Source: Chryseobacterium gilvum (GTDB lineage Bacteria > Bacteroidota > Bacteroidia > Flavobacteriales > Weeksellaceae). From it: a DNA stretch of 64,000 bases. The stretch covers positions 310,001 to 374,000 of the forward strand of contig NZ_JAOTEN010000002.1 in NCBI RefSeq assembly GCF_025628965.1, read 5' to 3'. The notes under the pieces were generated by a model. It worked only from the letters and a program-made list of their open reading frames with translations. It had not been told where the DNA came from and did not search any database. Shown here piece by piece: positions 8,354 to 17,342 of the stretch; within the stretch, counting starts at the first letter, position 1; every line of letters begins with the position of its first letter. The position numbers and the translations under genes are program-made.

Positions 8354-9886
8354 TTAAGGAAATGTAACTCCCGAATATTTATTTGGATCTACCTGTGGCA
8401 GTGTAGATTTATATTTCATATTGATGGCTTTGATAAATTCATTGGCCACAATAGCATACCCTCTTCCTGTAAGATGGACACCATCCAGAGAGAATGTACC
8501 GCCCGTTACAAATTTCGCTGTGTATCTTACCCCGTCAAATGAAATTCCTGACTGACCGTTAAGGTCAATCATCTTTTTATTCGCATCTACAAAAGCCAAG
8601 CCATACGTATCTGCCAATGTTTTAATAGAAGCATTATAAGCGTCTACTGCTGTTTTTACTCCTACGGCTTCTGTTTTGGTAAGTACGTGCTGATTTTGTA
8701 GAGGATAAGAAATTCCATACACATTAATTGATGCGGGAGCTCCCGGAGCTGTAGTTCCGATCACGCCTCTTGTCGTCAGTAAAATATAATCTTCTGCCGT
8801 AGTCTGTCTAGCCTGTCCGTAGATCTGCCCGAATGCAGTTGCCGTTGGAAGCCCTAGAGCCGGTGTAAGAGCCGCTGTTAATTGTGCGGAAAGATTGGGA
8901 AGCGAGGTATCTTTAATCAACACAGGATTTGCTGTCGTTGAAGAAAGCAGATTAATTCTTGTTCCTGCTCCTAAAGCCGTAAGAGCCTGTTTAAGAGGTC
9001 CGTATAAACTGGCATTAAGTGTATTAAGGTTAGCACCCAATGCAGCTGGAGTAAGTGGATTATAAGGAACTGTACTAAAATAAGGAATAGAAGTCACATA
9101 TGGGATATTTGCAATAACTCCTTTTGTAGCTCCGCCTGCTTTTAATTTATCAAGCCCCGCTTTAATAGACGCTGCAACTACGGCAGGATCCGAAATATCG
9201 TTTGCGCCATAAGTAGCAGGATTCGTATTTCCTGCCTGATTAACACCCGATCCTCCGCTTGTAGCGTAGCTTAATACATCATTATTGCCGATCCAGTATG
9301 AGAAAAATGTCGGATGTTTTGCTACCGCATCATCTACCACATTAGAAGTTGTACTTGATGAAAATCTTACATAATAAGGATTGGCTGTTCCTGCAACAAC
9401 TCCAGCCAAGCTTCCGTATCCTGGAGCTATAAGATGGAACGATTTTGCGCCCGGAACTCCGAAGTTATTTAAATCTCCTGTAATTTTATTGGCAATATTT
9501 GTAGTAGGTGCAGCTGTAACATTCGTTATATTCGGTGAACCGTTTACAAATGACTGAATATACAATTTTGTAGCCTGAATAGGTGTTGTACCTAATAATA
9601 ATCCTCCGTTATTATCTGCCATCAATGGCTGCACAAAATTTCCGCCTCCGGCCAATTTCATTTGCCCTGCAATAATGTTGGGATAAGACTCGTTTTGTCC
9701 GTCAATATATAAAGCGTTATCCCTGTATCCTGAAGTTAGAGAATTCCCTAAAGAAACATATTTAGAAAAATCTGCCTCACCGCTGGTTACGGCAATGTCT
9801 TGTACATCTGTGTCAAAATCTGTTTTACACCCTGCTGTAAAAAGTAGCGCCGAAACAGCAATTGTAGATATTATAATTTTTTTCAT
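8354..9886 (-). CDS. SGNH/GDSL-family hydrolase, predicted lipoprotein
   Basis: Predicted lipid-anchored esterase or lipase of about 510 residues. From the ATG at 9886 it has a lipoprotein signal peptide ending LLFTAGC (Cys20). SGNH block I is YVSLGNSLTSGY (Ser about residue 49), the Asn block is SYWIGNNDVLSY, and block V is FSLDGVHLTGRGYAI with the catalytic Asp and His. The middle is rich in Ala, Gly, Thr and Asn. A TTG nine bases upstream would overlap the previous stop and is not preferred. Only 5 bases separate it from the FadL-like porin gene, so the two are surely cotranscribed; this suggests lipid or ester cleavage near the transporter. Substrate unknown. Confidence 0.88.
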   Translation of the reverse strand: MKKIIISTIAVSALLFTAGCKTDFDTDVQDIAVTSGEADFSKYVSLGNSLTSGYRDNALYIDGQNESYPNIIAGQMKLAGGGNFVQPLMADNNGGLLLGTTPIQATKLYIQSFVNGSPNITNVTAAPTTNIANKITGDLNNFGVPGAKSFHLIAPGYGSLAGVVAGTANPYYVRFSSSTTSNVVDDAVAKHPTFFSYWIGNNDVLSYATSGGSGVNQAGNTNPATYGANDISDPAVVAASIKAGLDKLKAGGATKGVIANIPYVTSIPYFSTVPYNPLTPAALGANLNTLNASLYGPLKQALTALGAGTRINLLSSTTANPVLIKDTSLPNLSAQLTAALTPALGLPTATAFGQIYGQARQTTAEDYILLTTRGVIGTTAPGAPASINVYGISYPLQNQHVLTKTEAVGVKTAVDAYNASIKTLADTYGLAFVDANKKMIDLNGQSGISFDGVRYTAKFVTGGTFSLDGVHLTGRGYAIVANEFIKAINMKYKSTLPQVDPNKYSGVTFP

Positions 9887-9891
9887 AGTAA

Positions 9892-11133
9892 TCAATTAAT
9901 AAGGTTATAGGATAAACCTAGACCGAAATAGAAAGCCTGAGCTTTTGCCTGCCCGTAGAAACCAAGATAGTCGTTTTTAACATCTCTGCTTTGTGGCATT
10001 ACATATCCTCCTGCAACGTCAACTCCGAATTGTTTTACCTTGAAGCCTAAACCTCCGGTAACGACAAAAGAATTAAATGATGGTGTTTCAGGAATAAAGT
10101 TTGAGTCAGTATATGGAGATTCATCATAATATGCTCCGAGACGGCCAAAAACCATACTGTTAAACATATATTGAGTTCCCAATCTGAAAGTCTTGGAGTT
10201 TCTGAAATTTTTAGGAGCAACCAAAATTGTAGCATCCGGTTGATTTCCGATTGGTGCATTCGCAAAATCCAATGTCAACCTGCTGTATCGTTCCCACCCA
10301 TGGTAGTTAAAGTCTGCAGAAACCAACCATTTGGGAGTGATTTTATACGTTAAACCGATTGTATATTCTTCTACAAGCGGTAATGTAGCTGTGAATTTAT
10401 CCTTTCCTTCGCTGTTTAACCCCAATAATCCATTAATGGTATTCTGTGCAGGGAATTTGAAGGTAGCCGTTCCGTCTTTAGCCTTCATATCAACCGCTGA
10501 GCGATAAGCAACACTCACATCAAGCTTAGGATCAGGTCTGAAATAAAAACCAAAACCAAAACCATGACCGCTTGCTTTTTCATCATTGATATTGACTGTA
10601 CCGCCAAACTGCGTTACTCCTTTATCCCAGTTTACTGATCCTCTCGCATAAATATAACTCGCCCCAAAAGATAACCAAGGTGCCATTTTCACAGACACCA
10701 TCGGCTGAAAATAAAAGCTTTTCAGCTCAAGTTTCTGCACCATTTCTTTTCCTTCCCAATCATACGGATATTCAATTGTACTTCCGAAAGGAGTTGTGAT
10801 GCTTAATCCAATTGATAGATTCTCGATCGGCTTAAAGGCAATCGCAGCATAAATAGGTGTTCCAAGAGGATTATCTGTCTCTGTGCTGTTTAATGTATTC
10901 AAGTTCTGAAAAGTAACTTTATTACTTGCTCCGAAGCCTCCTGCTGCAATACTTAATCTTGAAGGAATGAATGACATCCCTGCCGGATTGAAAAAAGCAA
11001 CACTCGCATCTTCAGCATGAGCGCTTGTATGCGCCATTGCCAACTGTTTTACCCCTTGCAGCGAAACCCTGAAGCCTCCTGCGTATGATAAAACCCCAGC
11101 CAACAAAGCAGTTGATACTAATATTTTTTTCAT
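9892..11133 (-). CDS. OmpP1/FadL/TodX-family outer-membrane transporter
   Basis: Predicted 14-strand outer-membrane beta-barrel of the family that imports long-chain fatty acids and other hydrophobic compounds. The 413-residue protein has a signal peptide (about residues 1-18, ending SYAG), then the family N-terminus GGFRVSLQGVKQLAMAHTS with AEDASVAFFNPAGMSFI, the NPA motif that forms the inner-side hatch. Amphipathic strands rich in aromatic residues run to the last strand FYFGLGLSYNLIN. It heads the operon with the SGNH lipoprotein. A TATATTTG promoter box lies 19 bases upstream. Substrate specificity cannot be read from sequence. Confidence 0.9.
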   Translation of the reverse strand: MKKILVSTALLAGVLSYAGGFRVSLQGVKQLAMAHTSAHAEDASVAFFNPAGMSFIPSRLSIAAGGFGASNKVTFQNLNTLNSTETDNPLGTPIYAAIAFKPIENLSIGLSITTPFGSTIEYPYDWEGKEMVQKLELKSFYFQPMVSVKMAPWLSFGASYIYARGSVNWDKGVTQFGGTVNINDEKASGHGFGFGFYFRPDPKLDVSVAYRSAVDMKAKDGTATFKFPAQNTINGLLGLNSEGKDKFTATLPLVEEYTIGLTYKITPKWLVSADFNYHGWERYSRLTLDFANAPIGNQPDATILVAPKNFRNSKTFRLGTQYMFNSMVFGRLGAYYDESPYTDSNFIPETPSFNSFVVTGGLGFKVKQFGVDVAGGYVMPQSRDVKNDYLGFYGQAKAQAFYFGLGLSYNLIN

Positions 11134-11152
11134 AGACTATTATTATATAAGC

Positions 11153-11160
11153 CAAATATA
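11153..11160 (-). promoter_or_regulatory. fadL-like gene promoter -7 box
   Basis: The minus strand reads TATATTTG, matching TAnnTTTG, 19 bases before the ATG. Confidence 0.55.
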
Positions 11161-11282
11161 AAATTATTTTAAATACACCTGTTAATATTTCTTAACATTT
11201 TAAACATTACCTTAAAAGAAAATTATGTTTAAAATAGCATTTTAAATAAATCATTTGTTAACTTATTATTAATGAATGAAAT

Positions 11283-11298
11283 AGAATATATATATTCT
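11283..11298. promoter_or_regulatory. Perfect 16-bp palindrome, possible operator
   Basis: AGAATATATATATTCT is an exact palindrome in the 276-base divergent gap between the fadL-like gene and ricT. A second perfect palindrome, GTTTAATATTAAAC, lies at 11314-11327. The gap is extremely AT-rich, so chance is possible; no regulator is encoded nearby. Confidence 0.3.
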
Positions 11299-11381
11299 GT
11301 TATTTTTTATTTTGTTTAATATTAAACATTTAACAAAATGAATATTTAGTATTTTTAGAATTATGTAAAGATAAAAATCAA

Positions 11382-11389
11382 TAAATTTG
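11382..11389 (+). promoter_or_regulatory. ricT-gldH promoter -7 box
   Basis: TAAATTTG, 20 bases before the ricT ATG at 11410. Confidence 0.55.
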
Positions 11390-11409
11390 CAAGATCAAAA
11401 AATAATTAT

Positions 11410-12801
11410 ATGAGTTGTGGATGCAAAACATCCGGCGATTCTGCACATTCTTGCGGAACGAAATCCGCGAATGGCTGTGAAAGTGTAAATACCTGTGGTA
11501 ATAGTTATAAATTAAGTGTTTTCGACTGGCTGTCTAACGTACAGAATCCTGTGTCAAACAGGTGTGATTTTGTAGAAGTTAGATTTAAAAATGACAGAAA
11601 ATCGTTTTATAAAAATGTAAACAATATCCCTTTACACATAGGTAGTGTAGTAACAGTAGAATCTAGTCCCGGACATGATGTAGGTGTGGTAACACTCACC
11701 GGAGAATTGGTGAAAATTCAGATGAAAAAGAAAAGATTTTCTGAAGAAGGATCATTCAAAATATACAGACTGGCCAACCAGAAAGACATTGAAGTATGGC
11801 AGGAAGTCAGAAAAAAAGAAGACACCGTAAAAGTCGAAGCCCGAAAAATCTCCCACAGATTGGGTCTCGAAATGAAAATCACCGATGTGGAATACCAAGG
11901 TGATGCGTCAAAGGTTACTTTTTATTACACTGCTGATAATCGCGTAGATTTCAGATTGTTGATTAAAGAATTTGCCGGTACTTTCAGAACGAAGATCGAC
12001 ATGAAGCAGATCGGTTTCCGGCAGGAAGCGGCAAAAATCGGTGGAATCGGGTCTTGTGGAAGAGAATTGTGCTGTTCTACATGGCTTACAGATTTCAGAT
12101 CTGTCAATACCAATGTTGCACGATATCAGCAATTGAGCATTAATCCTCAAAAGCTGGCTGGCCAATGCGGAAAGCTGAAATGCTGCCTTAATTACGAGCT
12201 CGACAGTTATCTTGATGCCTTAAGCCATTTTCCATCTTCTTCTACGATGCTGGACACGGAAAAAGGGAGAGCATTTTGTATCAAAATAGACGTTTTCAAG
12301 AAGAAAATGTGGTTTGCCTATGTAGACAGTTCCATGGCGTGGTACGATTTCGATATTGATTTGGTTAAAAAACTGATCGCTACCAATAAAAAAGGAGAGA
12401 AAATACTTCCTCTTGAAGATTTGAAAGTTCCTGATATTGCTTTGCCAAGTGTAGATCTTATTCAGGAAAACAGCGTAGATCGATTTGAAAAGAAAAACAG
12501 AGGTTTCAACAAAAACAGAAATCAGAATTCTAATCAAAACCAAAACCCGCATCAGAACAGGCCTCAAAATCAAGGTCCTAAGAAAAGACCTGAAAGAACG
12601 GAAAAACCTGAAAACTCTGACAGACAGAAGAATACGAATCCCAATGCGAATCCGAATCAGAACCAAAGACCTGCAAAACAGCAGCCTCCAAAAGTTCAGC
12701 TGGAAAAAGCAGAAGTACAGAATGATTCTGAAAAGCCTCAGCAACCTCCAAAAAAGAAATTTAAAAAGAAATTTCCTCCAAAAAAAGATAATAATGTATA
12801 G
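11410..12801 (+). CDS. ricT: PSP1-domain protein, RicT/YaaT-like, with disordered C-terminal tail
   Basis: The PSP1 (RicT/YaaT) core spans about residues 35-300, with the cysteine signatures GSCGRELCCSTWL (near residue 215) and GKLKCCLNYEL (near 255). In Bacillus the RicA-RicF-RicT complex carries Fe-S clusters and works with RNase Y in mRNA maturation; the role in flavobacteria is not established. Two additions stand out: five cysteines within the first 30 residues, opening MSCGCKTSG, and a tail of about 100 residues (from about 360) made of Asn, Gln, Pro and Lys. Its last 8 bases overlap gldH. Confidence 0.88.
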   Translation: MSCGCKTSGDSAHSCGTKSANGCESVNTCGNSYKLSVFDWLSNVQNPVSNRCDFVEVRFKNDRKSFYKNVNNIPLHIGSVVTVESSPGHDVGVVTLTGELVKIQMKKKRFSEEGSFKIYRLANQKDIEVWQEVRKKEDTVKVEARKISHRLGLEMKITDVEYQGDASKVTFYYTADNRVDFRLLIKEFAGTFRTKIDMKQIGFRQEAAKIGGIGSCGRELCCSTWLTDFRSVNTNVARYQQLSINPQKLAGQCGKLKCCLNYELDSYLDALSHFPSSSTMLDTEKGRAFCIKIDVFKKKMWFAYVDSSMAWYDFDIDLVKKLIATNKKGEKILPLEDLKVPDIALPSVDLIQENSVDRFEKKNRGFNKNRNQNSNQNQNPHQNRPQNQGPKKRPERTEKPENSDRQKNTNPNANPNQNQRPAKQQPPKVQLEKAEVQNDSEKPQQPPKKKFKKKFPPKKDNNV

Positions 12802-13255
12802 AGTTTTAGGACTATTCCTCCTTATTTTTTTAGTCGGTTGCAACACTTCGGGAGAAGATGTGATGATGAATGCCGTTAATAATAAATGGAATAAAAAAAC
12901 GGAGCAGAAATTTAATCTTGATATTAAAGATCCTCAAAATCCTAAAAATATTATATTTGTTGTAAGAAATAATAATGATTATCCATACAGCAATATCCGG
13001 TTCATTGTTAATCTGAAAAATTCCAGATTGAAAACAAAGCAGACCGATACGCTGAATTATGTGCTTGCAAAACCTAATGGAGAATGGTTGGGAACAGGCT
13101 TTGGAGAAACAAAGGAGATATTTTTTCAATATAAATTAAAGTATAAATTTCCGGAAAAAGGGATCTATGAAATTGGCATTATGCAGGCCATGAGAAATGA
13201 CAACCTTCCGGGAATTGAAGATATAGGCATAAAAGTAGAAACGGCAAAACCGTAA
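12794..13255 (+). CDS. gldH: Gliding motility lipoprotein GldH
   Basis: Lipoprotein required for gliding in Flavobacterium johnsoniae and conserved also in non-gliding flavobacteria. The 153-residue product from the ATG at 12794 has signal peptide MYRVLGLFLLIFLVGC with the lipobox cysteine at 16. The frame stays open far upstream, but that part is only the shifted reading of the repetitive ricT tail. The order ricT-gldH-PBP1A is, from memory, typical of the group. The start lies inside the ricT end (8-base overlap). Other gld genes are not in the window. Confidence 0.85.
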   Translation: MYRVLGLFLLIFLVGCNTSGEDVMMNAVNNKWNKKTEQKFNLDIKDPQNPKNIIFVVRNNNDYPYSNIRFIVNLKNSRLKTKQTDTLNYVLAKPNGEWLGTGFGETKEIFFQYKLKYKFPEKGIYEIGIMQAMRNDNLPGIEDIGIKVETAKP

Positions 13256-13263
13256 TCACATAC

Positions 13264-15645
13264 ATGGAAGAAAACAAGCAAAATACCGGAACCCGCGGAA
13301 AAACCTTCCCGCTTCCGCCAAAAAAAAACAATAAAAATTCATCCTGGAAAAAGTGGGTGAAGTTTATCTGGATTGGTTTTATTGCAGTCGTTTTAGGAAT
13401 TTCAGGACTTTTCTTTGCGGTATCACAAGGCTTTCTTGGTGAAATGCCGGATGTAAAAGAGCTAGAAAATCCGGACATTTATGTCGCTTCACAGATTTAC
13501 TCCTCAGACGGTATTCTTTTAGGTAAATTTGAAAAGGAAAAAACACAGCCCGTTACCTATAAAGAATTGCCACCCTATCTGATTTACGCTTTACAGGCGA
13601 AAGAAGATGAGCGATTCAAAGAGCATTCCGGGATTGATTTAAAATCCATCTTAAGAGCTGTACGATATGGCGGAGACCGAGGTGGGGGATCTACGATTAC
13701 ACAGCAGCTTGCGAAATTATTATTCACAAAAGAACCTTCTAGAAACCCGGTAAAAAGAGCTATTCAAAAGCTCAAAGAATGGGTCGTTGCCGTAAGCTTA
13801 GAAAAAAGATATACGAAAGAGGAAATCATTACGCTGTATTTTAATAAATTTGATTTTACCTATAATGCCAATGGAATTGAAATGGCGTCTAAGATTTATT
13901 TCAACAAATCTACTGCACAGCTCACTTTACCTGAAGCGGCTGTCTTTGTAGCCATGTTGGAAGCTCCTATTGCAAACAACCCGCTGAGAAATCCTGATAG
14001 AGCAAAAAGAAGAAGAGATGTGGTATTGTCACAAATGCTTGAGACAGGCTATGTAGATCAAACAACATTTGATAAGGCAGTTGCAACCCCTATTAGTGTT
14101 GATTATCATCCTATTAAAAATATTACCGATGATTATTCAGCCTATTATAAGTTTTATCTTAAAAAAGAGATTGATAAATATCTTGGAGATTACGAAAAGC
14201 AAACCGGTAAAAAGCTTAATCTTTATAAAGACGGTTTAAAAATATTCGTCACTCTGGATTCAAAAATGCAGAAATATGCTGAAGAATCGATTAAAGAACA
14301 TTTAACAGATCTTCAGAAAAGATTTGATTCTGAGCAGAACAGAAGAAAAGGAAGGCCTTTTTATTATCTAAACGACAAGCAGATCAATGACGTTATGATG
14401 CAGGCTGTACGAAGAACAGGACGTTATAAACAGCTAGAAAGAGCAGGAATTTCACAAGATTCCATTTTATTGGAATTCCATAAACCCGTAAAAATGACCC
14501 GTTTCACTTGGGCAGGAGAAGAAGAAGTAGAGATGTCTCCGTGGGATTCCATCAGATGGCACAAGCAGATTGCACAGGCAGGCTTGATGTCTATGGTTCC
14601 CGGAACAGGCGAAATTAAAGCCTGGGTAGGAGGAATCAATTGGCAACACTTCCAGTATGACCATATCAAACAGGGAAAAAGACAGGTAGGATCTACCTTT
14701 AAACCTTTCGTATATGCAACCGCTATTATGAAACTGGGTTTAACGCCTTGTTCTACTATATCCAATGCAAGCTTTAATAAAGGGTCTTATCACGTTCCTG
14801 GAAGAGGCGGAATGCTCACTTTAAAAGATGCTTTGGCACATTCTCAAAACCCTGTAGCACTTCGTCTTGCCGAAATGACAGGAACAAAAAGTGTAATACA
14901 GACCGCAAGAGATCTAGGTGTTACTGAAGAAATCTCTACCAGTTTGCCAATGGCATTGGGTTCATCAGACATTACCATTTATGAGATGTTGGGTGCATAC
15001 AGTACATTTGCCAACTACGGAAACTACAATAAACCGGAAATGATATGGAGAATCGAAGATGCTAACGGAAGAGTGATTAAAGAAGTCAATGCCGAGCCAA
15101 AAGAAGTGATGAATCCAAATTATGCGTACACCATGATCGAACTGATGAAAGGAGTTGCTCAATTCGGGACCGCTTCGGGCGAACTTGGAAGAAAAGGAAT
15201 CTCAAAAGAGGTGGAAATTGCCGGTAAAACAGGAACTACCCAAAATAACTCAGACGGATGGTTTATGGGAATTACTCCAAAACTGGCCACAGGAACCTGG
15301 GTAGGCTGGGAAGACAGAGCCACTCACTTTTTGGGAACCGGTGAAGGACAGGGGGCAAAAATGGCATTACCAATCTGGGCAATTTTTATGAAAAAGGTGT
15401 GGGCAGATAAAAGTCTTAAAATCTCTCCTGATGATAAATTTACGAAGCCAAGCGACTGGAAAGACGGCTGTACCAATCTTCAGGGTCTCGGAAGCGGATA
15501 CGGAGACGACGGTGGACTTCAGACGATCGATGAAATTAAAAACCCGCGACAACCAGACCCAGCTAAGAAAAATAATTCCGGTAAAAAAGAAGAGAACGTG
15601 AATGAAAACCTGAATACCGGAGAAGACATAGATTTCAATAAATAA
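13264..15645 (+). CDS. Class A penicillin-binding protein (PBP1A-like)
   Basis: Bifunctional peptidoglycan polymerase and cross-linking enzyme, 793 residues, anchored by one membrane segment (about 37-60). The glycosyltransferase-51 domain has ALQAKEDERFKEHSGID with the catalytic Glu, and GGSTITQQLAKLL. The transpeptidase domain has the nucleophile motif GSTFKP (Ser477), SQN in AHSQNPVALR, and KTGTT in AGKTGTTQNNSDGW. A hydrophilic Asn/Glu/Lys-rich tail ends the protein. It starts 8 bases after gldH, so cell-wall synthesis and GldH are probably coexpressed. mrcA/ponA-like; I do not assign one symbol. Confidence 0.95.
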   Translation: MEENKQNTGTRGKTFPLPPKKNNKNSSWKKWVKFIWIGFIAVVLGISGLFFAVSQGFLGEMPDVKELENPDIYVASQIYSSDGILLGKFEKEKTQPVTYKELPPYLIYALQAKEDERFKEHSGIDLKSILRAVRYGGDRGGGSTITQQLAKLLFTKEPSRNPVKRAIQKLKEWVVAVSLEKRYTKEEIITLYFNKFDFTYNANGIEMASKIYFNKSTAQLTLPEAAVFVAMLEAPIANNPLRNPDRAKRRRDVVLSQMLETGYVDQTTFDKAVATPISVDYHPIKNITDDYSAYYKFYLKKEIDKYLGDYEKQTGKKLNLYKDGLKIFVTLDSKMQKYAEESIKEHLTDLQKRFDSEQNRRKGRPFYYLNDKQINDVMMQAVRRTGRYKQLERAGISQDSILLEFHKPVKMTRFTWAGEEEVEMSPWDSIRWHKQIAQAGLMSMVPGTGEIKAWVGGINWQHFQYDHIKQGKRQVGSTFKPFVYATAIMKLGLTPCSTISNASFNKGSYHVPGRGGMLTLKDALAHSQNPVALRLAEMTGTKSVIQTARDLGVTEEISTSLPMALGSSDITIYEMLGAYSTFANYGNYNKPEMIWRIEDANGRVIKEVNAEPKEVMNPNYAYTMIELMKGVAQFGTASGELGRKGISKEVEIAGKTGTTQNNSDGWFMGITPKLATGTWVGWEDRATHFLGTGEGQGAKMALPIWAIFMKKVWADKSLKISPDDKFTKPSDWKDGCTNLQGLGSGYGDDGGLQTIDEIKNPRQPDPAKKNNSGKKEENVNENLNTGEDIDFNK

Positions 15646-15665
15646 TAAATTATTATAATTATCAT

Positions 15666-15692
15666 AAAACCTTTCAATTACTGGAAGGTTTT
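15666..15692 (+). terminator. Terminator after the PBP1A gene
   Basis: AAAACCTTTC (15666-15675) pairs with GGAAGGTTTT (15683-15692) with one G-T pair, followed by more T. Confidence 0.75.
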
Positions 15693-15710
15693 TTGCTGCC
15701 CTCAAATCAA

Positions 15711-15718
15711 TACCTTTG
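15711..15718 (+). promoter_or_regulatory. selO promoter -7 box directly before the start codon
   Basis: TACCTTTG ends only 4 bases before the ATG at 15723. A TTG occurs at 15693-15695, a 15-base spacer that is a little short for this promoter class. Transcription would begin at or next to the A of the ATG, giving a leaderless mRNA. Confidence 0.5.
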
Positions 15719-15722
15719 AATT

Positions 15723-17264
15723 ATGAATATTAAAAATATCAGACAGCCTTTTATTGAAAATTTTCCCGGAGATTTTTCAAAAAATCCCATTCAGAGAACA
15801 ACGCCAAAAGTTTTGTTTTCTACAATAGATCCTGTTGGTTTTGATAATCCTGAATTAATTATTTTTAATGACAAATTATCTGAAGAAATTGGCTTGGGCA
15901 ATTTTGATGAGCAGGATCTTAATTTTCTTGCAGGAAATCATTTACCTGAACATATAAAAACATACGCAACCGCCTATGCGGGACACCAGTTTGGAAACTG
16001 GGCAGGACAATTGGGTGATGGAAGAGCCATTCTGGCCGGAGAAATTATCAATGAGACAGGGAAAAAAACAGAAATCCAATGGAAAGGAGCAGGAGCAACA
16101 CCCTATTCCCGCCATGCAGACGGAAGAGCCGTTTTAAGATCATCTGTAAGAGAATATCTGATGAGTGAGGCGATGTACCATTTAGGAATTCCCACTACAC
16201 GAGGTTTAAGTTTATGCTTTACTGGAGAACAAGTTGTGCGTGACATGATGTACAGTGGAAATCCGCAGGAAGAAAAAGGGGCTGTAGTTATACGAACTGC
16301 TGAAAGCTTTTTACGTTTCGGACATTTTGAACTTATTTCTGCTCAAAAAGAAATTGATCTATTGCAAAAACTTACCGATTTCACGATTGAAAATTATTTC
16401 CCTGAAATTATTTCAGAAGGAAACCAAAAATATAAAGATTTTTTCAGCACCGTTTGCACAAGAACTGCAGATCTTATGGTTGAATGGTTCAGGGTTGGTT
16501 TTGTGCATGGCGTTATGAATACCGATAATATGTCGGTTCTCGGTTTAACGATTGATTATGGTCCGTTTTCAATGATGGATGAATATAATCTGAATTTTAC
16601 ACCCAATACCACCGATCTTCCAGGCAGAAGGTATGCCTTTGGCAAACAGGGTCAAATTTCACAATGGAATCTATGGCAGCTTGCCAATGCATTATTTCCT
16701 TTAATTAAAGATGAAAAATTCTTAGAAGAAACCTTAAATATATATGGAACCTATTTCTGGGAGGCACACGATAAAATGCTTTGTAATAAATTTGGGTTTG
16801 ATAATTTATTGGAAAGTGACGAAGAGTTTTTTACAAACTGGCAAAATATGATGCAGGAACTGCAGCTTGATTATACTTTATTTTTTAATCTATTGGAAAA
16901 GAGAGATCAGAGTTTAGATACACTATCAGCGTTTGAAACTATTTCATATACTGTATTAAATGACCAAAAAGTAAAAACATTAGAAAAACTTCTCACAGCA
17001 TATGATCTTCGATTAGAAAAAAATAGCTTTTCAAAATTTGATTCTTTGAAATTGATGCAAAAAACAAATCCGAAATTTATTCTAAGAAATTATTTGCTTT
17101 TTGAATGTATTCAAGAAATAAATACCGGAAAAAAAGAAATGCTGAAAAAACTCACCAGAGCTCTGGAAAATCCCTACGAAGAAATCTTCCCGGAATTTTC
17201 TAAAAAAAGACCCGCAGATTATGATGATATTTCAGGATGTTCAATGCTTTCTTGCAGCTCATAA
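15723..17264 (+). CDS. selO: Protein adenylyltransferase SelO (YdiU/UPF0061 family)
   Basis: Pseudokinase-fold enzyme that AMPylates proteins, linked to redox stress in E. coli and mitochondria. The 513-residue product has the family blocks AYAGHQFGNWAGQLGDGRA (about 80-100), KGAGATPYSRHADGRAVLRS, LGIPTTRGLSL, the HGVMNTDNMSVLG loop and DYGPFSMMDEY, which supply nucleotide- and metal-binding residues. The C-terminus ends GCSMLSCSS, with cysteine at the place where eukaryotic homologues carry selenocysteine. Full length. A promoter box abuts the start. Downstream comes an unrelated exported protein. Confidence 0.93.
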   Translation: MNIKNIRQPFIENFPGDFSKNPIQRTTPKVLFSTIDPVGFDNPELIIFNDKLSEEIGLGNFDEQDLNFLAGNHLPEHIKTYATAYAGHQFGNWAGQLGDGRAILAGEIINETGKKTEIQWKGAGATPYSRHADGRAVLRSSVREYLMSEAMYHLGIPTTRGLSLCFTGEQVVRDMMYSGNPQEEKGAVVIRTAESFLRFGHFELISAQKEIDLLQKLTDFTIENYFPEIISEGNQKYKDFFSTVCTRTADLMVEWFRVGFVHGVMNTDNMSVLGLTIDYGPFSMMDEYNLNFTPNTTDLPGRRYAFGKQGQISQWNLWQLANALFPLIKDEKFLEETLNIYGTYFWEAHDKMLCNKFGFDNLLESDEEFFTNWQNMMQELQLDYTLFFNLLEKRDQSLDTLSAFETISYTVLNDQKVKTLEKLLTAYDLRLEKNSFSKFDSLKLMQKTNPKFILRNYLLFECIQEINTGKKEMLKKLTRALENPYEEIFPEFSKKRPADYDDISGCSMLSCSS

Positions 17265-17342
17265 TGTTAAATTCTTGAAAATATTCAATATTTTTTTAAT
17301 TGTTCAAAAATTTTTATTTAATTTTAGCAAAAATAAATTCTT

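Noticed and set aside
11140..11410. Very AT-rich gap as a possible replication origin
   Set aside because: I saw no DnaA-box cluster and no dnaA, gidA or parAB genes nearby; it is better read as a divergent promoter region.
12485..12793. Upstream extension of the gldH frame (103 extra codons)
   Set aside because: It is the shifted reading of the repetitive, Lys/Asn-rich ricT tail. The conserved lipoprotein signal begins at the ATG at 12794.
12220..12846. 208-codon minus-strand ORF opposite ricT
   Set aside because: Arises from the low-complexity ricT tail read in antisense. Arg/Leu/Phe-rich composition, no recognisable domain.
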